Below, in pieces: positions 52,288 to 60,991 of a DNA stretch of 64,000 nucleotides. The notes below the pieces were generated by a model. It saw only the letters and a program-made list of their open reading frames with translations. It had not been told where the DNA came from and made no database searches. A program made the translations under genes and the position numbers. Source of the stretch: Bacteroidota bacterium (lineage in GTDB: Bacteria; Bacteroidota; Bacteroidia; Sphingobacteriales; Sphingobacteriaceae); the NCBI GenBank assembly GCA_018266915.1, contig JAFDZM010000024.1, positions 1-64,000 of the forward strand, given 5' to 3'. How positions within the stretch are numbered: the first letter of the stretch is position 1; the number at the start of each line of letters is the position of its first letter.

Positions 52288-53790
52288 ATGAGCAAAATAC
52301 TATTATTCAATCCCAAAAGCGCCGATGCGAAACACCGCATCCCTAATTCTATATTAAGTATAGCCGCCTCTGTTGAGGGCAAATACGATTGGGTAATTGT
52401 CGACGGTAATTGCGAAGCCGACCCGCTTGAAAAAATCAAAAATTACCTTGATACCGGCAATTTCAGATACCTGGGTTTTACAGTGATGCCCGGGCCACAA
52501 CTAAGACAGGCTATCCCGATTGCAAAAGCGATCAAAGAACGCTATCCGCATACCAAAATGATATGGGGAGGGTATTTCCCATCTACCCAACCCGAAACAG
52601 TTTTATTCTCGCATTACGTCGATTTTATCATCAATGGCCCCGGTGATCATGCTTTCCCGGCATTAATTGATGCTCTGGAAAACGACAAGCCTTTTGAGTT
52701 TATCAGAAACCTGATTTATCAGGCTACTAATGGTAAGATCATCAAAACACCTAAAGAGGATTTGATGGAGCAGGACCCCTTGCCTTCATTACCATATGAT
52801 AAGCTAAATGAGTTTTATCCGATTAGCAGGCTGTTGGGCAAAACCTATTTGGGCGAGAAAACTATGGCTTATCATTCCAGTATTGGTTGCCCTTTCACTT
52901 GTTCGTTTTGTGCAGTGGTGCCAATTTTTGAAGCACGATGGAAGGCGAAATCAGCACAACTGGTATACAATGACATAAAATATATTAAGGATAATTGGGG
53001 TGCAACGGCTGTTGAGTTTCATGATAATAACTTCTTTGTTTCCGAAAAGCGCACGGTAGAGTTTGCCAACCTGCTCAAGCCGGAAAAGATGAGCTGGTGG
53101 GGGATGGCGCGTATTGATACGATGGATAAGTTTAAAGACTCGTCGCTGGCGGCTATACGTGAATCGGGATGTAAATGTATCTTCTTCGGCGCCGAAAGTG
53201 GTAACGATAATATCCTGGAGCAACTTGATAAAGGCGGTACACAAACCGGTGAACAGATACTCACCTTTGCAGAAAGGCTAAAGAAGTTCGATATCATTCC
53301 TGAATACTCATTTGTTTTAGGCACTCCCGCTCCAACTACCGAACAGGTACAGGCACAGATAGATTTTGAGATTGATTTTATAAAAAAGGTAAAGGCTGTA
53401 AATCCAAACGCAGAAATTGTGATATACACTTACAGCCCCGTACCCACAGAGGGGTCGGAATTATTTAAACAGGTATTAGCCAGCGGTTTTAAATATCCGC
53501 AGGTGCTGGAGGATTGGATAAGCCCGGCCTGGGAAAATTTCGACATGCGGAAAAACCCTCTTACACCATGGCTCACCCCGGATATGATTGATAAGATAAG
53601 AAATTTTGAAACGGTTTTGAATGGGGCGTACCCGACTGTCACCGATATCAGGCTGAACAGCTTAAAACGCAGACTGATAAAGGCGGTAGCCGGGTTACGT
53701 TACAAAGCCAGCTTATACAACTATCCATACGAAATAAAACTGCTGCACAAGGTATGGCGCTATCGCCAGCCCGAGATACAAGGATTTTAA
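52288..53790 (+). CDS. B12-binding-domain radical SAM protein
   Basis: The 500-residue protein has a Rossmann-like B12-binding region (residues about 1-135, LLFNPKSADAKHR and YLGFTVMPGP), and a radical SAM barrel with the iron-sulfur motif Cys201-x3-Cys205-x2-Cys208 in GCPFTCSFCA. The motif IFFGAESGND helps bind SAM. Members methylate unactivated carbon or phosphorus atoms or rearrange substrates. It starts a rightward run of six genes with two methyltransferases and two more radical SAM genes. Confidence 0.88.
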   Translation: MSKILLFNPKSADAKHRIPNSILSIAASVEGKYDWVIVDGNCEADPLEKIKNYLDTGNFRYLGFTVMPGPQLRQAIPIAKAIKERYPHTKMIWGGYFPSTQPETVLFSHYVDFIINGPGDHAFPALIDALENDKPFEFIRNLIYQATNGKIIKTPKEDLMEQDPLPSLPYDKLNEFYPISRLLGKTYLGEKTMAYHSSIGCPFTCSFCAVVPIFEARWKAKSAQLVYNDIKYIKDNWGATAVEFHDNNFFVSEKRTVEFANLLKPEKMSWWGMARIDTMDKFKDSSLAAIRESGCKCIFFGAESGNDNILEQLDKGGTQTGEQILTFAERLKKFDIIPEYSFVLGTPAPTTEQVQAQIDFEIDFIKKVKAVNPNAEIVIYTYSPVPTEGSELFKQVLASGFKYPQVLEDWISPAWENFDMRKNPLTPWLTPDMIDKIRNFETVLNGAYPTVTDIRLNSLKRRLIKAVAGLRYKASLYNYPYEIKLLHKVWRYRQPEIQGF

Positions 53791-53800
53791 CAAATACAAA

Positions 53801-54538
53801 TTGGACCTGACTGTGAAGCATACTGCAAAGAATCGTTACCAAAAGCTCCGGATGGATTTTGAGGAACTTTATATTGCCGTGCGCCAGCAGGAAAAACGGA
53901 TTTATACCGATGAGCAACTACAGCTTTTACCCGACATTGATCACGTTTATTATGATGAGTGGAAGATCAGGAAAAGATCGAGTGAAAGATTGATCGATTA
54001 CCTTTCAAAAAAACACAAATTTCTGAGGATACTGGAGGTAGGATGCGGCAACGGTTGGCTTTCGGCTAAGATGTCCAATATTCATGATACGCAGGTAGTG
54101 GGGTTGGATATCAATCAACTGGAGATTGACCAGGCTAACCGTGTTTTCAAAAAGGATAACCTGGAATTTATTTATGACACTTTTAACGATAACACTTTTG
54201 ACAGGGCGCAATTTGATGTGATTGTTTTTGCCGCTTCATTGCAATATTTCCCATCGGTTATTAATGTGATGAAGCAGGCCCTGGATATCCTAAGGCCCGG
54301 GGGAGAAGTGCATATAATCGATACCCCATTTTACACACCTCATGAGGCTGAAAAAGCGGACGAACGAAGTCATAAATATTATGCGGCCCTCGGCATACCT
54401 GAAATGGCTGAACATTACTTTCATCACTCCATCAGCGAGTTCTGGGGATTTAAATACGAGATATTATTCGATCCTACATCCATCTTTAATATGATCTTTA
54501 AAAAAGACCCTTTTTACTGGGTCTGCATTAGAAAATAA
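53801..54538 (+). CDS. Class I SAM-dependent methyltransferase
   Basis: The 245-residue protein (start TTG 53801 or GTG 53813; no early ATG) has the SAM motif ILEVGCGNGWLS, GLDINQLEIDQA and FAASLQYFPS, then the LRPGGEVHIIDTPFY block. It probably methylates a hydroxyl, amine or carboxyl of a glycan or lipid intermediate. It lies 10 nt after the B12/radical SAM gene and 1 nt before the SPASM-like radical SAM gene, so the three are tightly co-transcribed. Confidence 0.85.
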   Translation: MDLTVKHTAKNRYQKLRMDFEELYIAVRQQEKRIYTDEQLQLLPDIDHVYYDEWKIRKRSSERLIDYLSKKHKFLRILEVGCGNGWLSAKMSNIHDTQVVGLDINQLEIDQANRVFKKDNLEFIYDTFNDNTFDRAQFDVIVFAASLQYFPSVINVMKQALDILRPGGEVHIIDTPFYTPHEAEKADERSHKYYAALGIPEMAEHYFHHSISEFWGFKYEILFDPTSIFNMIFKKDPFYWVCIRK

Positions 54539-54539
54539 A

Positions 54540-55583
54540 ATGCTGGAGGCTCTCACCCATACTTACAAACGTTACCGAACGCTGCAAACGCACCGCATAT
54601 CGGCGCTGCCTATAGTGATGCTGATGCCGCATAGCGCCTGCAATTGCCGTTGTGTAATGTGTGACATATGGAAAGATAACAAGAACCTGAAACAGCTTAC
54701 AGAAGAAGATATTTCAGGCTTGTTATCGTCATTAAAACAGTTCGGAACCCAGCAGGTAGTAATGTCTGGCGGAGAGGCGCTGCTCAACCCAAATTTTTTT
54801 GCTTTATGCCAGATTTTAAGAAATGCGGGCATCAAGGTATCATTGCTAACTACCGGCTTAACGCTAAAGAATCATGCTGAAAAGCTGGTACAATGGGTTA
54901 ATGATATTATAGTTTCAATAGATGGCGATCAGCCCTTGCACGATGCTATCCGTAATATTCCCGGGGCGTTTCATAAATTGAAGGATGGAGTACAATGCAT
55001 ACGTCTCCTCAATCCAAACTATAGGATCACTGCGCGTACGGTAATACACCGGCTTAACTTCTGGAACTGGATTGCCATCATCGGGCAGGCTAAGCAGATG
55101 GAGCTTGATCAGATCAGCTTTTTACCGGCGGATGTAAGCAGCCATGCCTTTAACCGGCAAATTGCCTGGGAGCAACCACGGCAGGATGAGATATTGTTGT
55201 CAAAAAGTGAGCTGCCTGAATTAAAGTCCGTGATACAAAAGATAATTGCCGATTATGCAGAGGATATAGATAGCGGTTTTATTGCTGAATCAGAGCAAAA
55301 GCTGATGGATATTTATCATTATTATGCCGCGTTTTATGGCATGATCCCCTTCCCCTACAAAAGATGCAATGCGCCATGGGTATCCACAGTAATAGAGGCG
55401 GACGGCAGCGTTAAACCGTGTTTCTTTCACGATACGATAGGCAATATCAGGGATTCATCCCTTGAAACAATATTAAACAGCGATGATGCCATAAACTGGA
55501 GAAGAACATTGAATATGGGTACTAACCCTACCTGTACAAAGTGCGTTTGCTCCCTGCATCTGTCACCACTGACAAACCTGTAA
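54540..55583 (+). CDS. Radical SAM protein with SPASM-like C-terminus
   Basis: The 347-residue protein has the SAM cluster motif Cys34-x3-Cys38-x2-Cys41 (HSACNCRCVMC), GGEALLNPNF as the SAM-binding glycines and SIDGD. Its C-terminal part has a SPASM-like cysteine set (KRCNAPW, KPCFFHDT, and a final CTKCVCSLH), which binds extra iron-sulfur clusters in enzymes that modify peptides, alcohols or sugars. The same superfamily includes peptide-modifying enzymes, but no precursor peptide gene was found next to it. Confidence 0.85.
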   Translation: MLEALTHTYKRYRTLQTHRISALPIVMLMPHSACNCRCVMCDIWKDNKNLKQLTEEDISGLLSSLKQFGTQQVVMSGGEALLNPNFFALCQILRNAGIKVSLLTTGLTLKNHAEKLVQWVNDIIVSIDGDQPLHDAIRNIPGAFHKLKDGVQCIRLLNPNYRITARTVIHRLNFWNWIAIIGQAKQMELDQISFLPADVSSHAFNRQIAWEQPRQDEILLSKSELPELKSVIQKIIADYAEDIDSGFIAESEQKLMDIYHYYAAFYGMIPFPYKRCNAPWVSTVIEADGSVKPCFFHDTIGNIRDSSLETILNSDDAINWRRTLNMGTNPTCTKCVCSLHLSPLTNL

Positions 55584-55618
55584 GCAGGTTTTAATATAGG
55601 TGGCATCGTCCTAAAGAA

Positions 55619-57067
55619 ATGCTTAAAAACTGGAAACCCGGGTTTTTGCACATTATCGTATTAATTACCATTTTGCAGCTGCTCGTCACGCTGCTTACGG
55701 ATGGTTTTGCCTTGTCTTTTGATGAAGCCATGTGGCAATATATTGGGCGCAACTGGTTCAGAAATGGCCTGGTTCCCTATACCGGGGGGGTGGACAATAA
55801 ATCACCCCTGATATTTGCGGTATTCGGGTTGTCGGATAAACTTTTTGGTGTTAATTATTGGTTTGGAAGAGTGCTGGGCGCACTGGTACAATCAGTGGGC
55901 ATATACTATTTGTATAGGTTGGCCCGGCACATTGCGGGTGAGCAGGCGGGTACCCTGGCTATTTCGTTTTACGGATTGTCATTGCTCTGGCATGGCACCG
56001 GTGGCAGGTATGTTTCATTTACCGAGACCTATGGTATGGTGTTTATTATCATAGCAGTTTATAAATTCATTACTGCGCAAAGTAAGAAGAACATTTTCAT
56101 CAGCGGGATAATGGCAGGAATAGGATTGGCATTCCGCTTATCTGCCATCTGGGGCATTATAGCCATATCCTGTGCTTTACTGCGAAAAAATAGAGTAAAT
56201 CTCCCGATATTCCTCACCGGCATGTTTGTGAGCATTGTGCTATTTGTCGCTATTGGCTTTTTTGCCGGCATCGACATTCATAGTATGATCACCAACGGCC
56301 TGGTAGATAATTTCGGCTCAGGCAGTGCAACGGATAGGAGCCTGCTATGGAAAATGGTGAATTTTTCAGATAAGTTCTTTTATTCAGAGCTTATCCTTTT
56401 TTACCCTTTTGTACTGGGTTATTTTTTCATAAAAAAGAAGATCGATCTGTTTGGATTATGGCTTATTCTCCAATTCATTGGCATTAATATCGTAGGTACT
56501 TATGGCACCCTTCACATGCGCGAACTGCTGCCTGCCATGTCACTCATGAGCGCCCTGTGCGTAACGCATTTGGTAAATGAGTATAAGTTGCCCGCCAAAC
56601 CATTGATAGTGATTGTCTGGCTGGTATTCTTCCCTAAATTATTAGAACCTTTACTCAATATCCAAAAACTCATAGCAGGCAATAAAGAACAAATAAATAC
56701 AGCATGCATCGCACCCTACGATAAGCCCGATGAAGGGTCGCGCAAAAGATTAGGCTGGTGGATACGGAACAATACCGCTCCGCAGGATATGGTTTATGTT
56801 GCCGGGTTTGGAGCACAGGTGCAGGCTTATTCGGAAAGGGTATCGCCAACTATTTATTTCAATGTAACGCAGACGCAGCTTGCTAAAGAGCGTTTTTATA
56901 GTGATATGCATAAGAATAAACCCGTTATGATACTTGTCCCCTTGTTTGCCGAGTACCGCAATTTCGTGGGCCAGGATATGCGGCAATTTGTTGATGAATT
57001 AGTTGCGAAGGATTACTACCTGGACAGGTGTATGTATAACTATAATATTTACCGGATCAGGAAATAG
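55619..57067 (+). CDS. GT-C membrane glycosyltransferase
   Basis: The 482-residue protein has about ten membrane helices and the GT-C motif Asp-Glu in the first periplasmic loop (SFDEAMWQYIGRNW), followed by the KSPLIF/PxxY-type region. The C-terminal soluble part has QDMVYVAGFGAQVQAY. Such enzymes move a sugar from polyprenyl phosphate to a lipid, protein or glycan on the periplasmic side. It sits between radical SAM genes, so the sugar moved may be the one they modify. Confidence 0.82.
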   Translation: MLKNWKPGFLHIIVLITILQLLVTLLTDGFALSFDEAMWQYIGRNWFRNGLVPYTGGVDNKSPLIFAVFGLSDKLFGVNYWFGRVLGALVQSVGIYYLYRLARHIAGEQAGTLAISFYGLSLLWHGTGGRYVSFTETYGMVFIIIAVYKFITAQSKKNIFISGIMAGIGLAFRLSAIWGIIAISCALLRKNRVNLPIFLTGMFVSIVLFVAIGFFAGIDIHSMITNGLVDNFGSGSATDRSLLWKMVNFSDKFFYSELILFYPFVLGYFFIKKKIDLFGLWLILQFIGINIVGTYGTLHMRELLPAMSLMSALCVTHLVNEYKLPAKPLIVIVWLVFFPKLLEPLLNIQKLIAGNKEQINTACIAPYDKPDEGSRKRLGWWIRNNTAPQDMVYVAGFGAQVQAYSERVSPTIYFNVTQTQLAKERFYSDMHKNKPVMILVPLFAEYRNFVGQDMRQFVDELVAKDYYLDRCMYNYNIYRIRK

Positions 57068-57118
57068 ATTGCACATGCTGGCAACCCCATAACTTTTGCA
57101 ACCGTAATTGATATTGAC

Positions 57119-58588
57119 ATGCAGCAAAGCACTATCTTGTTTACACATTCTTATTTTATGCGATTTGATCCCAAGCAATGGGGATTAGGCCTGCCTTATC
57201 CGCCACTTGGAACGCTGTTGGCCGCTGCCGTGATGCGGCAAAGTGGGTATGATGTCGCTTTGTTCGATACCATGTTTGCAACAGGCCCGGAAGAAGTGGA
57301 ACCGTATTTAGAAAAGCATGCTCCTGATTTTTTCGTGATCTATGACGATGGCTTCAACTACCTCACTAAAATGTGCCTCACTAACATGCGCGAAGCTGCC
57401 TTCAGTATGAGTAACCGGGCAAAGGTGCGTGGTTGTAAGGTGATCGTTTGTAGTTCTGATTCGACAGACCGTTATGAGAAATATCTACAGGAAGGTGCAG
57501 ACTTCGTGATCATCGGCGAGGGTGAAATAACCTTGCTGGAATTGACAAACGCAATTAAAAACGGTGAAACAGATTATTCTGGAATACAAGGCCTGGCTTA
57601 TTTAAAAGATGGCAAAGCTGTAAAAACTTTAGGGCGACCTGTAATAAAAGATTTAGACAATTTGCCATCAACTGCCTGGGATTTAATCGACATCAAACCA
57701 TATAAGGAAAGCTGGCTGAAAAACGCCGGTTATTTTTCGCTCAATATTGGTACAACGCGTGGCTGCCCTTTCAAATGCAACTGGTGCGCTAAACCGATTT
57801 ATGGCAATAGGTATAATTCCAGAAGCCCGGGAAATGTGGTTGCCGAGATCCGGATGCTGAAAGAGAACTTCGGTATGGATCACATTTGGTTTTGCGATGA
57901 CATATTCGGTTTAAAGCCGGGTTGGGCAGAAGAATTTAGCAGGCTGATACAAGAAAAAAACTTACAAATACGATTCAAGATACAATCGAGGGCCGATCTG
58001 CTTGTGGAAGAAAAATTAGTAAAAGCGCTTGCGGCTGCAGGATGCGAAAATGTGTGGATAGGAGCGGAAAGTGGCTCGCAGAAAATATTGGATGCGATGG
58101 ATAAGGGTACTACCATTGCGCAGATACATCAGTCGACATTGTTAATGAAAAAATACGGCATCAGGCCGTCGTTCTTTATCCAGTTTGGTTACCCGGGCGA
58201 ACAAAAGGAGGATATCGAAAATACGATCAGGATGATCAACGAATTGTTGCCTTTCGAGATCGGTATTTCGGTGTCCTACCCTTTGCCCGGAACAGTTTTT
58301 TATGAACGCGTAAAAGCCGACCTGAAAACCAAAACAAACTGGACCGACTCCGATGAGATGGCCTTAATGTTTCACAATACATTCCCGCCGTCATACTACA
58401 AACAACTGCATCGCTATGTACACCAAAACTATCACCAACACTTGGCGCAAAACAGTCTGACTGAGTTGATCAGAAAGCCACTTCAGACCAATGCAAAAAG
58501 CTTAAGAAAGGCCCTTTCGGTATTCTATCATACCCCGGCAGCAATGATTGAAAAATTGAAACTGAAAAGATTGGAGAGGGCTTTATGA
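57119..58588 (+). CDS. B12-binding-domain radical SAM protein
   Basis: The 489-residue protein has an N-terminal B12-binding-type domain (GLGLPYPPLGTLLAAAVM, ADFVIIGEGE) and a radical SAM domain with Cys216-x3-Cys220-x2-Cys223 in GCPFKCNWCA, and IGAESGSQKILDAMDKG. The C-terminus carries a helical tail. It is distinct in sequence from the B12/radical SAM protein encoded at 52288. Its stop overlaps the next methyltransferase start by 4 nt, so the two are coupled. Confidence 0.88.
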   Translation: MQQSTILFTHSYFMRFDPKQWGLGLPYPPLGTLLAAAVMRQSGYDVALFDTMFATGPEEVEPYLEKHAPDFFVIYDDGFNYLTKMCLTNMREAAFSMSNRAKVRGCKVIVCSSDSTDRYEKYLQEGADFVIIGEGEITLLELTNAIKNGETDYSGIQGLAYLKDGKAVKTLGRPVIKDLDNLPSTAWDLIDIKPYKESWLKNAGYFSLNIGTTRGCPFKCNWCAKPIYGNRYNSRSPGNVVAEIRMLKENFGMDHIWFCDDIFGLKPGWAEEFSRLIQEKNLQIRFKIQSRADLLVEEKLVKALAAAGCENVWIGAESGSQKILDAMDKGTTIAQIHQSTLLMKKYGIRPSFFIQFGYPGEQKEDIENTIRMINELLPFEIGISVSYPLPGTVFYERVKADLKTKTNWTDSDEMALMFHNTFPPSYYKQLHRYVHQNYHQHLAQNSLTELIRKPLQTNAKSLRKALSVFYHTPAAMIEKLKLKRLERAL

Positions 58589-59409
58589 TGGATACAGTTG
58601 TATCACCTGTCAACGAGACAAAAGCTGCGGAAGCCTTTTCGTGGCAATCGGTTGTATTTGATGATCTGTATAGCGACAATGCCATCATTCAGTACAAACG
58701 GGAGCGAGTAAGGAGCCATGTGCTGCAATATCTACCTGAAAACAGTCATATCCTGGAGTTGAACAGCGGTACAGGTGAAGATGCTATTTTCTTTGCCGGT
58801 AAAGGGCATTATGTACATGCGACAGATATATCTCAGGGTATGCAGGAACAGTTGATGTGGAAGGTCAAAGCAGCAAATTTGAACAACCGCATTACTAATG
58901 AATTGTGCTCTTATACCGCTTTAGGTCAAATTAAGAATAAAGGCCCTTACGATTTGATCTTCTCCAATTTCGCTGGATTGAATTGCACAGATGAGTTGGA
59001 AAAGGTGTTGAAATCATTATCTGCTCTTCTCAAGCCCAATGGGATGGTGACGTTGGTAATTCTGCCTAAATTCTGTTTATGGGAAACTCTTTTGCTATTT
59101 AAAGGAAAATTCAAAACGGCATTCAGGCGGTTCTTCAGCTCAAATGGAAGGACGGCTCATGTAGAAGGACACTATTTTAGGTGTTGGTATTATAATCCGT
59201 CTTATATCACCAAAAGACTGAAAGATCAATTTGATGTTTTAAGCATTGAAGGATTATGTACTATCGTTCCGCCATCTTATATGGAAGGCTTTGCCGAAAA
59301 GCACCCATTAACTTTTACTTTTCTTAAAAAGTGGGAAGATCGCCTAAAATCCCGTTGGCCCTGGAAGTATATTGGGGATTATTATATTATTTCGCTGAGG
59401 AAGAAATAA
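58585..59409 (+). CDS. Class I SAM-dependent methyltransferase
   Basis: The 274-residue protein has the motif ILELNSGTGEDA (a GxG with Asn-Ser in place of the usual Gly-Cys), ATDISQGM and FSNFAGLNC; the fold is class I. It is translationally coupled (ATGA) to the upstream B12/radical SAM gene and ends the rightward run. It likely modifies the same molecule. Related proteins in other loci are annotated only as methyltransferases. Confidence 0.83.
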   Translation: MMDTVVSPVNETKAAEAFSWQSVVFDDLYSDNAIIQYKRERVRSHVLQYLPENSHILELNSGTGEDAIFFAGKGHYVHATDISQGMQEQLMWKVKAANLNNRITNELCSYTALGQIKNKGPYDLIFSNFAGLNCTDELEKVLKSLSALLKPNGMVTLVILPKFCLWETLLLFKGKFKTAFRRFFSSNGRTAHVEGHYFRCWYYNPSYITKRLKDQFDVLSIEGLCTIVPPSYMEGFAEKHPLTFTFLKKWEDRLKSRWPWKYIGDYYIISLRKK

Positions 59410-59429
59410 TGATGTATTTAGCGGGAAGT

Positions 59430-59762
59430 TTAATCTTTTAATTGCGCAAGCAACTCTCTAAGTTCTTTATCTGTTATATTTTCCTTTTCGGATTTATCAT
59501 AAATAGTAAGCAGGAATACAGTTTTATCTTTTATAACAATGTGAGTGATCACTCGTGCTCCACCTGATTTACCTTTCCCTTTTGATGCAATAGCAATAGG
59601 TATTTTGTAACAATCGTTACCTAAAGAAGTGCCTTGTTGTTGCGGATTAATTTCGAGATCGTTGACCAGCTGAGCAAATTAATTCTTTAACGATGGATAT
59701 TTTTTGGCAAGAGCTTTAATATCACGCCTGAATCTCGGCGTAGCGATTATTTCAAAGCTCAT
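59430..59762 (-). pseudogene. RelE/ParE-family toxin with in-frame stop codon
   Basis: The frame from ATG 59762 to the stop at 59430 is open for 110 codons except for a TAA at codon 28 (59679-59681). Read through, it gives a normal RelE/ParE-type toxin: FEIIATPRFRRDIKALAKKYPSL before the stop, then NDLEINPQQQGTSLGNDCYKI, SGGARVITHIVIKDKTVFLL and a final YDKSEKENIT. One base change (likely GAA to TAA) explains the break. It overlaps the antitoxin gene by 11 nt, the standard arrangement. Confidence 0.85.
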
Positions 59763-59958
59763 TTAAAAGGTCTTTTGCATTGATACCCTTTAACCGACCT
59801 TGTTTTATTTGCTTTACCTGTTCAACGGCTTCATTTATTCCTTCGAGAATCTCGGCTTTGTAGCCACTAATAGGCTTAGCCTTAACATCTTTAAAGTTTT
59901 TCAAAACCTCCATCATGAATGAAGCCTTTTCGTCTTTTATATCCAACAGTACTTTCAT
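59752..59958 (-). CDS. Type II antitoxin of the broken toxin
   Basis: The 68-residue protein begins MKVLLDIKDEKASFMMEVLKNF, a ribbon-like N-terminus, and ends with a Lys/Glu-rich helix (QVKQIKQGRLKGINAKDLLNEL) that would wrap the toxin. It is the upstream gene of the pair and overlaps the toxin gene by 11 nt. With the toxin disabled, it has no need to neutralise this partner and may persist by chance or by cross-neutralising others. Confidence 0.75.
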   Translation of the reverse strand: MKVLLDIKDEKASFMMEVLKNFKDVKAKPISGYKAEILEGINEAVEQVKQIKQGRLKGINAKDLLNEL

Positions 59959-60022
59959 GTCTTTTGATTAGCAACTAAACAAATTTACTGATTTTTATCG
60001 ATGGATAAATAAAGTAAGTGGA

Positions 60023-60991
60023 TCAATTCACCGCACTGCCTTCCCAGTGCTCTAAAATCTGTGACAGTTTCAACTGGTATCTGAGGATCAGTTTTTCCTG
60101 GAAGTTTTTCGGATCGGGTTTGGCGTAGTGTTTACCAGCGTCCATCCCCATGATAAGCCCCTTGATATTTAGTTTCTTTTGCTGACGCTTTTTGTCCCAT
60201 CTATCAGCGGTAATTCTCATCAGTAAACTATCCAGTGCATTGCCGAAATGATTATTGAACAGCCATTCAAAGGCTCTTTTCAACCATGAAGGTTTCAAAG
60301 ATTTGGCTGTAGTAAGGCGCATGCATTTGTTAGGCAGGTAATTCCATGTCCAGTTATTGGCCGCATAAAATTGCTCGAATGTTGTATCACCGTTTACCGG
60401 TATAAGTGTGGCAATTTCTATAGCGGTATAGATGTTTTTTTCGCGTATTTGCAGTCCCTCTTCGTCGATATAATAATTCATGCAGAAATAGTGCTCCCTT
60501 TTAATCAAAAAGGTCAATTTTTTGAAGCAATGCATCAGCGTGCGCGCAACCCAGAGCCTGTTTTTAGTGGTGATGATAAAAAGATCGATATCAGAATCTT
60601 CGTCGGCAAAATTCTTTGAAAGCGAGCCTGAAATAGCGATGCCTTTTACAAAAGGAAAGCGGACCAACAGGTTACTCACTTTTTTTGCTGTGCCGATCAT
60701 CGTGGCGGCGCGTGCGTTTCCCTGCAGGCGGCGCTCTACTAAAAAGTATTCGTTTTTGAGCGTGTAGAACTTGTCGAAATGGTACACTACCCTATCGATG
60801 ACCAGGTATTTCAGCACATATTCAAGATCGGTCACGTCACACTTCACAGGCAGGTACAGGTGTATCTCGTCCATCATAAGCGGATAATGAAACAAATCGA
60901 AATACGCGATAGTGGATAAGATATGTCTTCTGAGGTCGTGCAAGGTGTAATGGCTTAATGTATCTGCATCTTTATAATAATGACGGCTCAA
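60023..60991 (-). CDS. Nucleotidyltransferase-domain protein in the glycan locus
   Basis: The 322-residue protein has the Pol-beta-type nucleotidyltransferase motif GIAISGSLSKNFADEDSDIDLFIIT (GS-x8-DxD), with preceding helices and a basic C-terminal tail. Such domains adenylate or otherwise nucleotidylate small molecules or proteins. It overlaps the O-antigen ligase-like gene by 20 nt, so it works with surface glycan assembly; the substrate is unknown. Confidence 0.8.
   Translation of the reverse strand: MSRHYYKDADTLSHYTLHDLRRHILSTIAYFDLFHYPLMMDEIHLYLPVKCDVTDLEYVLKYLVIDRVVYHFDKFYTLKNEYFLVERRLQGNARAATMIGTAKKVSNLLVRFPFVKGIAISGSLSKNFADEDSDIDLFIITTKNRLWVARTLMHCFKKLTFLIKREHYFCMNYYIDEEGLQIREKNIYTAIEIATLIPVNGDTTFEQFYAANNWTWNYLPNKCMRLTTAKSLKPSWLKRAFEWLFNNHFGNALDSLLMRITADRWDKKRQQKKLNIKGLIMGMDAGKHYAKPDPKNFQEKLILRYQLKLSQILEHWEGSAVN

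Noticed and set aside
53801..55583. RiPP-type peptide cluster
   Set aside because: A SPASM-like radical SAM protein suggests it, but no precursor peptide ORF, protease or leader-binding domain was found nearby; the glycan context is stronger.
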